A stretch of DNA of 64,000 nucleotides from Euglena gracilis (Eukaryota > Euglenida > Euglenophyceae > Euglenales). The position numbers and the translations under genes were made by a program. The notes below the pieces were generated by a model that was not told where the DNA came from, ran no database searches, and saw only the letters and a list, made by a program, of their open reading frames with translations. The stretch lies in NCBI GenBank assembly GCA_039621445.1, contig CP154956.1, positions 33,329,437 to 33,393,436 of the forward strand, read 5' to 3'. Positions 1 to 9,900 of the stretch are shown piece after piece (the first letter of the stretch is position 1; each line of letters opens with the position of its first letter).

Positions 1-19
1 ATTAAACTCACATTGTTCT

Positions 20-420
20 TCATTCTCCCCAAGGCAGCCTGTCAGTATTACACAGCTCTTGGAAACGTGCAATGAATGATTTCTTGTTTTGTGGCATTCT
101 TGAAGATGAAAAAGCAATGCTCGGCCGAGCGTTCTGTTGCTTCTTCCATAGTCTCGTAAAAGAGGACTGGGTCAGCTTCCTCTTTTGAGGAGGGGCCCGT
201 GCCTCAAAGGCAGCAGGGGCAAGGGATTTGGGAACAGGCAGCCGCAACAACGGCGCAAACGGATCATACACATAGCCCTTCACCTCACGCAGCTTAATGT
301 GACTACCCTCATCGGTGGGCCACAAATAGCCACGCAAAATTGGCATCCACCGTCCCTGGTTCGGCACGGCCCTCCAGGCTGGCTTCCGGCTGCCGCTGAA
401 ACTCTGTGCTGTCTCTGGCA
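20..420 (-). CDS. possible last visible exon of the minus-strand gene
   Basis: An open frame reads AWRAVPNQGRWMPILRGYLW, then PTDEGSHIKLREVKGYVYDP and FAPLLRLPVPKSLAP, then a basic Ser/Lys/Gln-rich stretch. A stop lies near position 20. It could be the C-terminus of the helicase gene or part of an independent gene. Confidence 0.45.
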
Positions 421-579
421 GGTCCCTACATACAAGATTCTGTAGGAACCTGCATTCATCCATCGGTCCACCCACTCATGCACCTCGAATGACGACGGCA
501 GAGCGTGCTGTCCAGCAAATTGAGATGTGGGTGGGGTTTAATTGTGGACTTGTCACCAAAACAACAAAATAAACATCTC

Positions 580-745
580 AGGTTTCTTCAAAACTGGATC
601 AAAAAAAACTGCAAAAAACTGCACGTGTGCAGTTTTTTCAGAAAAAAAATCTGCAAAAAAACTGCAAAAAACTGCAAAAAAAACTGCAAAAAACCCAAAA
701 CGTGAAAACTGCAAAAAAACTGCAAAAACTGCACGGTGCATATTT
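580..745. repeat. CTGCAAAAAA tandem-like repeat
   Basis: Repeated ACTGCAAAAAA units. No coding signal. Confidence 0.8.
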
Positions 746-759
746 TCCACCCCCCTGGC

Positions 760-1000
760 CACGGCCAGCCGCAGCTGGCCGTGGCTAGCCGTTGGCAGGG
801 TCATGGTTGGAGCTGCGACTGGCCGCAGTCAGCTGCGGCTGGCCGCGGTCAGCCGCGGCCCAACCATGCTAAATTTTATTTGTTCATTGGTTGGACCGCG
901 GTCAGCCGCGGCTGGCCGCGGTCCAACTTTCAGGTATTATGGACAAAGCTGTGGTTGGTTGACGGTCAGCCGCGGCCGACCGTTAACCAACCACAGCTAG
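760..1000. repeat. palindromic GGCCGCGGTCAGCCGCGG repeats
   Basis: Overlapping inverted units built on GGCCGCGG and GACCGCGG, flanked by TTGGTTG/CAACCA. Related units recur at 1380-1420 and 1665-1800. No coding signal. Confidence 0.75.
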
Positions 1001-1016
1001 CCTGGTCCATCCTTCC

Positions 1017-1245
1017 AAATCGTTTCGGGGGGCAAATCCCTTCTGTTGCTCAACGGTTCGAGGGCCCCAAAATAACAAAATCCCTGGTGTTTCCAAGTCG
1101 TTTTGGGGGGCAAATCCCTTGTGTTTCCAAGTCGTTTCGGGGGGCAACTCCCTTCTGTTGCTCAACGGTTCGAGGGCCCCAAAATAACAAAATCCCTTGT
1201 GTTTCCAAGTCGTTTCGTGGGGCAAATCCCTTGTGTTGCGAGATT
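1017..1245. repeat. tandem repeats built on CGTTTCGGGGGGCAAATCCC
   Basis: Several units of about 37 bp (GTGTTTCCAAGTCGTTT followed by GGGGGGCAAATCCC) alternate with two copies of a longer unit (CAACGGTTCGAGGGCCCC). Confidence 0.8.
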
Positions 1246-2000
1246 TTTAGCCTTACTTTCATCCCGCAAATGGCAATGCTGTTGGTTGTTGATAAATGCA
1301 GGAAGGATGATATGAGGGAAGCTGTTGGAACTGAGCAGGCTGGTGCTGGACTGGATTAGTGCATAGATGGTCAGCCTTGGTTGGACCGCGGCCAGCCGCG
1401 GCCAGCGGCGGCCCAACCCCAACTTTGTGACGGCACCTAAATGGCGGGGCGGAGCAGGAATGCGTCTTTCCTTTGCAACACCACAGAGCGACGTATATTA
1501 TTCAGGCAAACTTCAATGAATCAATCTTTGGTTGGCAGTGATTGAAACTGTCCAGGCAAAGAGAAAGAAAAGAAGCACTTTGCAGCTGCAAACGCAGTTG
1601 ATGAGCTTCTGTGCAAGAAATCTAAGTTGCACACCAACCAGAGACAGAATGCTTACAGAATGCTCTTGTGGACCGCGGCTGACCGCGGCTGGCCACGGCC
1701 CAACCAGACATACTTTCAAAATTGGCGGCCAGCCGCGGCTGGCCGTGGACCAACCCAGGTTGGCGCGACGGTCGCCGACGGCCGACCGCCGGCCAACCAT
1801 ACCGGTTCCAACCTCCTGTGGCAACCCCCCCCTATTCAGATGGCTTTTCCCCATTTGCTCCCAAAATTCCCGGCTCGTTTGCTCTTGCGGTCATATCCTC
1901 GCCAGACCCCCCTTGCACTGATGTTGTGCATTGGTGATATTATTTGATGACCACTTCGCCTGTCGCATTACAGGTTTGACATGCCTCTTTATGCATTAAA

Positions 2001-2315
2001 CCCCCCCCCACCTATAAGAAACCCGTTTCTTATAGGTGGGTTTCCAAAAAATGGCCCGAGGGGTTTCTTATAGGTGGGGGTTTCTTATAGGTGGGTTTCA
2101 ATGTCCGAAAAAGTTTTCAGCCGACAAAAAGCCAAAAGTGGCCAAAAACGGTCAAAAATTTCCTTCGGCGCCTTTGGCGCCGAAGAAAAAGGGGGTGGTT
2201 GGGTTCAAAGCTCCCCAGGGGTTTCTTATAGGTGGGGGTCGGTCCGAAAATGCCCAAAGGGTTTCTTATAGGTGGGGGTTTCTTATAGAGGGGGGTTTCT
2301 TATAGGTGGGGGGGG
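2001..2315. repeat. element with repeated TTTCTTATAGGTGGG and terminal hairpin
   Basis: A 15-bp perfect inverted repeat with a 4-nt loop (2007-2040) is followed by six or more direct copies of TTTCTTATAGGTGGG up to 2312. Between them is GGCGCCTTTGGCGCCG, a small hairpin typical of elements elsewhere in this window. Confidence 0.75.
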
Positions 2316-2689
2316 GGGGTTATTCATTTGGATATTATTTTCCCAGGTATTACTCTTTCCTGATTTCATTTTATCTCATGACAATACCCACCTGCGCCTT
2401 TGCAGACACGTTTCATCTGAATTTAATGGCACCCGCTCTCACGATGTGGGCAGCTCTGTGTCTCCCCAAAATCCCAAAATGAAGACATCAGCCCCACTTA
2501 TTGAACACAAGTTAATACACTGGAAAAAGGCGCATCTCCCCCCATACTTAAGACCCTCCAGAACTGGCAGAAAAAAAAAAAAACAAAAAAAAAAAACAAA
2601 CAAAACTACTACAAAAGAAAAAACAACCTCCAGAACTGGCAGAAAGGGAGACGCTTCCGGAACACCACTTTCGCAGGATAAACAGTTTG

Positions 2690-2840
2690 GCAGAGGGTTC
2701 CTTTGTTGCGGGGGCCAGTGGAGGCGTGCCGCTGTTGCCGAGGCGTCCACAGCATGCAGGTCAGGCAGCTGGCTGAGCAGCAGGGCGCGGGCGGTGACGT
2801 GGTTCAGGGGCAGCGGCTCCACCGCCCGCTGCCCCACGGG
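2690..2840 (-). CDS. helicase-gene downstream exon
   Basis: Reads RAVEPLPLNHVTARALLLSQ, then LPDLHAVDASATAARLHWPP and QQRNPLP. Protein-like and GC-rich, with no domain recognised. Borders are not resolved. Confidence 0.4.
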
Positions 2841-3308
2841 TGGGGGGGAGGGCCGGGGGGGGGGGGGGGCACAGCGGCTCGGATGCCTCCTTCTGCCTGG
2901 GCTCTTGGAGATCAATGCCAAAAGGACAGGGCTATACAGTAAGACCCGGTGAGGGGTGGACCCCCACCCAGGAAGAGGGGGAAGGACCCCCCACTGCAAC
3001 AGCAACATGCAAAGAAAGCATTGACTCCAAAATTGGTGTCCCTGGTCAGACTTTCCAAAAGCAACCTCGTCCTGCCAGGGTGTGCCAAAGGATTTGGCAG
3101 ATTCTGGAGTTGCCCCGCCTGGTTGGCCACATGACAGCTGTTTCTCGCAGCCTTCCTACACAATTGGTCCTTCATCACCTCCCCTCACAGGCAGACATCA
3201 AAAATTGTTGCTTCGTGGTTGGGGGGAGGAGCATTGTTGGTAAGCAGCACCCTTTGATTAGGGAGACACCCCACCCCCACGGCCCCACACACCCAGGCGC
3301 GCCCGTTA

Positions 3309-3490
3309 CCCATCACCCAGGGGGCAGGCCTGCTCAAAGAGGCGCTCCAGCGCCTCTTCGTCCGCCGTGCCGGCCAGGTAGCCAGTGACGTACTCCCGCA
3401 GCCGCAGGGCGGCGTCCGGGGCCGGTCGTAGCAGCCGCCTCAGTGCCTCGTGCCGCGTCGCTGCGTCGAAGGCGGACAAGACCCGGGCAG
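3309..3490 (-). CDS. helicase-gene downstream exon, helical
   Basis: Reads ARVLSAFDAATRHEALRRLL, RPAPDAALRLREYVTGYLAG, then TADEEALERLFEQACPL before a GTGATG/GTAACG donor pair. It is strongly helical and GC-rich. No family is recognised. Confidence 0.55.
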
Positions 3491-3599
3491 CGTCGCCCCT
3501 CCCCCCCCCCCAGGCACCCACACCCACCAACCCCCCCCCAGGAAGTTGTCACCCCCGGTGCCAAAGACCCCTCGAAAAAACGGGGAAGACATTGGGCAA

Positions 3600-3740
3600 C
3601 GCCAGCTGCCAGGAGGGAAGTGCAACGCTGGGCGGCCTCCTGGTGGGTCAGCCCCTCGCCCAGCAGCTCAACGAGGGCATCGGGCCCCCAGTTTGGGCGA
3701 ATGGCGGAGGGGCCGGAGGAAGCACACTCCGGTTTAACTG
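3600..3740 (-). CDS. helicase-gene downstream exon
   Basis: Reads SAIRPNWGPDALVELLGEGL then THQEAAQRCTSLLAAG. An amphipathic helical segment ends near a GCTG/GCGTTG or GTTGCC border. No family is recognised. Confidence 0.45.
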
Positions 3741-5069
3741 GAGCAGCATGTTCGGGATTCCCGCCGAAGGAAGGGTTTGCAGTCAACTGAGCATGAATCC
3801 AGCAAAAATCAATGCCGCTCTCGGGGGTTCCGTCAGTCGTCACAAGGCTCTACTCCTCGACCTGTTCAAATACCTCAACAATGGTATCAATCTTTGAAAT
3901 GAGTTTAACGCCATTGCCATATGTAACAAAAATGTAACGAAAGCGTTCCTCAAAGAAAAATTATGTGCAGAGAGATTATTCAGACAGATGATTCTACCCT
4001 ATTCTGCCGAAATGAGGCAACCTTGCGAATCTCCTTGGCCGAAAACTGCACATTTCACTGCACCTAAAAAAAAGGATACCAGAGAATTGAAGCCCCTTGA
4101 GATTTCCAGCAGAAGTGACCCAGGTCTAATTGATTGGGGTTACAGCAAATTCTCAAAGTGGTAAGTAAGGGGACCCCAGGTTGAAAATGAGTATGATATG
4201 TGAATATCAGGCCGCACCTTCGGGGGGAATGTGCCAATGTGTTGATTGAGCAGCAAACTGAAATTCCCGGGGGGTTTGTTTGGGAAGGGGATGCAGACTT
4301 GACCTGAAAATGTCTGTTCAGGGGAGGGGGTTCTATTTGAGCAGATGGATATTATTTGGGCAAGTGATCTTCTTAGGTGAGCTATTTTGAAGAAGGAATA
4401 AATGTCTTGCGCAACTGTGCAAGTGCACAATCCAAAAAGCGGACAAAAACCCCTGTTTGGGTCATTTCTGGGTCTTTTTTTGTGGAAGGAGATGTCCAAA
4501 ACCTTGCAATCAACAGCCTGTACAGACACACACACACACACACATGTTGAGTTGGAAGGTTCACATTCCATTTACGAAATACCAATTTTGAATATCCATA
4601 TGTATGGGTGTTTTTTCAAGGAGATTTGTGTCTTAAAACGGTGGGTCACCTAGCAATTTCAAAAAAAGCTTAAATGTGTCAAAATAAGCCAACAATTCCT
4701 GTTCAGCGAAACTGCTTTTTCAAAAACCTGAACTATCGCAACAGCTGGTCCTCAACCACAAGAAAAATAGTAAGCTAGTTGGCGCAGTTGCGCAAAAAAA
4801 AAATAGAAAGCTGGCTTGCGTGCTTTCTTGTGCAATTGCACAAGCCAACATTGTTTCAAGTAGTTGAAAACTACTTGAAACTACTATTTTGCAGGCTGGG
4901 GCTGGGACTCTCGCAGGTCCAAAAGTTGCCAGCAACCTGGCACACGTTCACAATTGCAAGAGAGAAAGAGTTTGGGGTCCAGCGTTTGCAATTAAACAAA
5001 ATGTGCCCCCTTTTATTCATGAGGACAGTGAGCCAGTCCTTCTGCCTCATACCAAAACAGTGCTCTGAT

Positions 5070-5105
5070 CAGGCTTCTTTTTAAGACCCCCGGGGGATTG
5101 GGGGT
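5070..5105 (+). mobile_element. left-end fragment of the CAGGCTTC MITE
   Basis: Matches the first 22 bp of the complete elements at 21005 and 28882 (CAGGCTTCTTTTTAAGACCC). I see no matching right end nearby. Confidence 0.6.
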
Positions 5106-5569
5106 CTGTTTTACACCAGGTTTCGGCCACACTCCAAGGGTACCGGTGCCACAAAAAAAAAAGTGGTCTGGGCACTTGTCAACAAGCCCCCCTTTGGAGT
5201 TTTTCACGTGGTTTCAATGATGTTCAGGCTGCAAAACATCATTTCTGCAAATCGCTGAAAATGAGGCTACCAGGCAAAAGAAATCCAAGAGGGTTTTGCT
5301 TCATCTCCAAGGATCCCGCCTGCCCAAAAGAATCTTTAAAAATAAGAATAAGCCTCACTCTTTTCACTGAGGCAAAGCACAAAAAAATGTTCCTTCATTT
5401 GTGCAATCGTGCAAAGAAAAATTGAAGAGCAAAGAAAACCACCAAAGAGGTTGGGGAGGGATTCAGGTGACATCTTTGCGCGGCCCTCGAATCCCCCTCT
5501 CCACCCACTGAAAGACTGGCACAAAAAGCCCAACGAGGTTGTGTGGTAGGTAGTGCGGAGACCGCCCAC

Positions 5570-5854
5570 CGCCCTGCCCTGGGGGACAGATGGCCGGGCC
5601 CGTCCTCTGTCGTCACCGTCCAGCAGGCGGTGACCTGCGCGCGGGCCGGGTCGGACCGGAATTCCGTCCGGCTCGGCAGGCGGTGGCCCGCGGGGCCCAG
5701 CTCCCAGTAGGAGGCCCAGCGCGGGTACCACACCGCGAGGGCCAGCGGCACCATTGCGGCGGGCACGAGGGTGAGCGGTGCGCGGACCTCCATGTACCGC
5801 TCCTGAAGCACGACCTCCTGGGCGACTGGCCGCCGGCTGCGGCGGTCCAGGGGG
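5570..5854 (-). CDS. helicase-gene downstream exon, beta-rich
   Basis: After CTTTCAG the exon reads PLDRRSRRPVAQEVVLQERY, MEVRAPLTLVPAAMVPLALA, VWYPRWASYWELGPAGHRL and onward for about 95 codons, to a GTGGGC-type donor near 5570. Alternating hydrophobic stretches suggest a globular domain. I do not recognise it. Another frame is also open, but its composition is poorer. Confidence 0.55.
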
Positions 5855-6568
5855 CTGAAAGACAGTGGGCCTCTACGACCTGTCCGCCGAGGAAATGCCA
5901 GGTGCCGTTGCAAATGTCATTTGTTGGGATGCTGGGTGCCATGGCACTGAACGTCTTCTGGCAGCTTCTGACTTCTTGCAAGGTGAGGTCAGGACAAAAG
6001 ACTTGATCACAATTGTGTGTGTCTGTGACAAGACACAAGCCTGCATTTTGGTGACCTGCTTGGATCCAAGTTCCGGCCACAAAATCTTAAAATCAGAAAA
6101 TTGGCCACAAAATCAGAAATTTGAGGGGGGGCATTCCCCCTATTGAGCAATGCCTTGCAACAACAGAGATTTTTAGGGGATGAATGCCTTCAGCTTTCAG
6201 CCTTCAGCTTCAAGTGATGAAGGCATTTATGGATAAATAAACTAAGGCCATTTACCTTTGGAGACATTCGCAAAAGTTCATTGTAGAGTCACAGCCGAGA
6301 CATCAGTGGAGGAGCATCCTCATCCACAGCTCGTACAGGATATGCCAGCGAGTGGGCGTTGGGAATCATGCCCGGAGACTCACTGAAGGAAGTGGTAAAC
6401 GGTCGTCCGGTAAATTAGCATATGAGCATTTTCACAGTCACTTTCACTTGGAGAGAGAGACGGCCAAAGCAACGTTCGAATCACAACTCTCCAAAAAAGT
6501 CCAGTATGGGGACAATCCACCCCGTGCCGAAACAACTCAACGGCGCCACAAAGGAAGGCCCCGCTCAC

Positions 6569-6695
6569 TGCAGGCTTGCGGGTTGGGTCGTCCGGCAGGG
6601 GCAGGAGGTCGTACTGGAACGGTGGTCCCCCCAGCAAGTCCCGGAACGGCGGGTCCCCAACGGTCCCGCCGCCTTTGGGGAGCTTGGGGCCAGGC
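6569..6695 (-). CDS. helicase-gene downstream exon
   Basis: A pyrimidine-rich tract and CCCCAAG acceptor precede LPKGGGTVGDPPFRDLLGGP, then PFQYDLLPLPDDPTRKPA and a perfect GTGAGC donor. Proline-rich and not assigned to any domain. Confidence 0.5.
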
Positions 6696-6814
6696 AAGGG
6701 TGGACACACGGGGGAGGGGGCACAGCGGCTGTTTCAGACAAAACTCAGAGGCTGCCGGAAATTTGGCGTTGGCGCCATTGGTGAAGCCAGGCGGGAGGAG
6801 CATCGGGGAAACAG

Positions 6815-6888
6815 CTCAACAAGCTCGGGTCGGTGAGGAGACTCCCCACCTCGATATGAGACCGCACCACCTGCCCCATCGGGTCGGG
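6815..6888 (-). CDS. helicase-gene downstream exon
   Basis: After a GGGGCAG acceptor the minus strand reads VVRSHIEVGSLLTDPSLLS. It is short and protein-like, with no known domain. It is the first exon beyond the left end of the large element in the direction of transcription, apart from the small candidate at 6.93 kb. Confidence 0.4.
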
Positions 6889-6911
6889 TATGGCCAAAAG
6901 AATTGCTCACC

Positions 6912-6960
6912 TGGCGGGAGCGGAACAATTTCCACCGTCATAAAACGTCAGAGCCCTGGG
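6912..6960 (-). CDS. possible short exon, Tudor-like peptide
   Basis: Between a CCCAG acceptor and a perfect GCCAG/GTGAGC donor the minus strand reads ALTFYDGGNCSAPAR. The F-x-D-x-G-N pattern is like the core of Tudor domains. At this length it is only a hint, though it would fit a TDRD9/Spindle-E-like helicase. Its phase with the next exon is unresolved. Confidence 0.35.
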
Positions 6961-7048
6961 AGGTGGGCCTAAAATGGCTCAGCCATTTTCAGGGAAACAT
7001 AGACACCGTGGCACCAGTATTTCGGTCATTCTTGAACCGGCCTTTTCA

Positions 7049-7053
7049 CCTGA
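7049..7053. repeat. target-site duplication, left copy (CCTGA)
   Basis: CCTGA lies immediately outside the left terminal inverted repeat and is matched by the same 5-mer just outside the right one. Confidence 0.7.
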
Positions 7054-7076
7054 CTTAGGCGGCGCGAATTGCCCAA
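7054..7076 (+). repeat. left terminal inverted repeat, 23 bp
   Basis: Begins CTTAGGCGGCGCG and ends TTGCCCAA. It is the exact reverse complement of 19780-19802. The match stops sharply after 23 bp. Confidence 0.85.
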
Positions 7077-9900
7077 GCATTTTTTGCGTTTTTTGGTGTT
7101 TTTTGACTGTTTTAAAAACAGCGAAAAAGGAACAAAATTTTGAGTTCGAAGGGTTACGTGGCAGCTTTGGACCAAAATTTTATAAAAGCGGTTTTGTGCG
7201 GTATTCCGCGCATCGTGCAGTACACAACGTAGAGGTACGTAAAAACAGGGGTGTTGAGACCCCTGTTACAGGTGCCAGAAAAGTACTATATTGTAACATG
7301 TGTACAACGTGGATGTACATTGGTGGTACGTCTGTTTTCACACAGTGTGTGAGGTGAGGTGCACAACACGAGTGTGTGCGGATTACCGCACAAAACAAAC
7401 ACAACGACGTGTGATACAGGGGTGTGTTGTGTGTCAGGTGTGTTGTGAAGGAAAACTGTGAAAACTGTGAAGTGTGGTTTAGGCGGATTACCGCGTAAAG
7501 AGAACGCAGTGGTGTTTACGAAGTCCAGGCGGTAACCCGTGTAACCTGTGAAACACAGAACGAAGGTATTTGATGTTGGGCGGGAATCCGCACAACACAG
7601 CACAACGTTTGTGATGGGTGTGTGAGCCAGATTACGTGAGAGGACAGATGCGTTTACTTGAAATGTAAACGAAAAATGGTGGGGAGGCCGGGGGGACCGG
7701 GGGGCAGCGTCCTGTCTGTCGCACCACACCCCGACACATCGCATGTGCCCTAACCGTCACCGGGACGGTGGCCCAGCCGTGGCCGGTGACGGGGGTGTGT
7801 CCGCCGGGTGTGGTGGTGGGCCAACAGCTGGCTGCCCCATCCCCCTGTAAGAGGGGGCGGTCCTCTCCCCGGCGACGCCTGCCTGTGTAACTCCCCGGCC
7901 TGAACAAGAACGAAGCGGCACGTGAACGGTGGAAACGCCGGTGTTTCCGCGACTGCGGTGATGGCTGGTCGCGAAACGCGACGCAGTGTGGTTGTCAGTA
8001 GAGGGGTGTGTGCGTTTCCAAACAGATGCACAACGGTCTGCGTGGTATGGAAAAGCCAACGGGATGTCTTGTGCGGGAATCCGTGCAACACATTCCGAGT
8101 GTGCCAAAAAGGAACAGTGAGGAGCCCGGGTGGTCCTTTGACCTCTCCGCACCGCCGGGGCAGGTTGCCCAGACCTCCCCAACGGGGGTGCGGTTGCGGC
8201 GTTTGCGGACCAACGCAGCTGGGGCGACGACGCCCGTCCCGGACTCCCCCGACCGACTGGTTAGGAAAATGGAACCTGGGTGTTTGTGTTTCACGTTTTG
8301 GACGTTTGGTGGTACACCACTGCGTAGGGAAACCGGTTTTCCTCGCGATCGGAATGCGTAGGGCACCGGTCGGTTGTGCGCGTTGAGGTCTGGTGCGGGT
8401 GAGGGAGGCTGTATGGTGTGGTGTTACACACCAACGGCGACGATGTGTGCGGGTTTCCGCGTGCAAGAACGGACCGACGCATTAGCCGTGAGGTCCATGG
8501 TGCACTGCACAAGATGTCCGCCCCGCCTCCTTCCTACGATTCTGGATCTGGATCGCGAGGCCTTCATTTGGTGTAACCGCCGGCGTGACCACCAACAGTG
8601 GTTTCGCGAATGTTATACAGTCCAGGTGTGATCTCTGAGGAGAGATGTTGGGCAAGTGGCTGTAACGGCCTCTTGTGGCCGAGCTCCCTGGGACCGCCCA
8701 CCCCAGTGGGCAACGCCACTGGTTCCCCGGCCGGTGCGGTCACTTGCCTACTTTTTTCCTTGCGGACGAGTGCGTGTACGGGTATCCGCTCGGGCTGCGT
8801 GTATGTATACACGGCGTGTGTCCCTTTTGTAGGGTCTCTTTTCTTCTCTTCTGTGGTTGGTGCGGAGGAGGCAGGCTGAACGAAGCGGAAGCTGACAGCA
8901 GTTCCGTGTACCCCCGGGGGGGTTGGTCTAGGCCACTGAGGGGACTCAGTGCACACGCCCAACTGGGCCGCACGATTGCGTGCTGTAGACCTCCCCCGGA
9001 CACGACTACCTGGGACCCTTTCGCGACTGAGGGTGGTTGGTGGTACACGACTGGTTTACGGTTCCTGTGTCGTTCGCGAGACACATCCGTAGGGTGGACT
9101 GCTGCTCCCTTGACATCACCCAAAACAGGCCACCTTCTACGACGTGGAGGTGTGGTTTGTGCGGGAAACCGCACAAACCACACCTCCACGTCGTAGATCA
9201 CGGTGTTTTTCCAGGGGTTATGTCGCAGCGGCACATCCCGTTCGCGAGGGGGTACAAATCGCGAGAATTTCAACATCCGCTTGTACCACTAAACACTCTG
9301 GATCGCGACGAGGTCCCAGGGCCTTCGGTTTTGGAGGGCCGTCTTACCTGGAATCGCGCTCTTAATTGCGCCGTACGGACCGATCGGGGTACTGTTGCCC
9401 CCGCCGGCTTCAAATTTGAGAAACCCTGAACAAACAGCAGCATTCCATGGCTTTACACGGGAACCCGCACAACAGCGCAGAATCAAACGCAAACGGTGTC
9501 GTGGTGAGTTACCAGCAAAGGAAATACAAATTCATTGCGACGTTCCCACCAGTTGTGCGGAAACCCGCGTAGAAGCGGTCTACAATGGCTGCGGTGTGTG
9601 GTACAACACAGTGTGCTGCGATGACAGATTTGAATCCAAACACAGTGCAGTGTTGTGCGGATTCCCGTGTAAAGGACTGAGCCCTTGTCGACACGACAAT
9701 ATGACATTGCTCCACTGCCCACACGTGGGTGAAACTCCGTGGAAACTGCACATACGTGGGTGGTCTTTGTCCATTCACTGAAAACAGTGTTCAGCATGTA
9801 CAGTAGATGTGTGTACATTGCGACCCTGAGTCACTCACACACCCTCTGCTGCGCGGTAATCCGCACAACTCTCATCTGTCTCAGACTGTGCAAAAAAAAA
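7077..9900. other. left arm of the large element, non-coding, palindrome-rich
   Basis: No convincing exon on either strand. The arm holds repeated copies of a quasi-palindrome with core CGG-N4-CCG, usually flanked by GTG on the left and CAC or CGT on the right. Cores are readable at 7379, 7484, 7581, 8074, 8450, 9162, 9458, 9558, 9658 and 9854. Any promoter of the spliced gene starting at 9901 should lie here, but I see no clear TATA box. The sequence upstream of the start ATG is a run of nine A followed by ATGGCC. Confidence 0.6.
9137..9196. repeat. perfect inverted repeat: 28-bp arms, 4-nt GAAA spacer
   Basis: The arm 9137-9164 (CTACGACGTGGAGG...) is the exact reverse complement of 9169-9196, with GAAA between them. 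The spacer and innermost bases form one of the CGG-N4-CCG motifs of this element (9162-9171). Confidence 0.9.
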
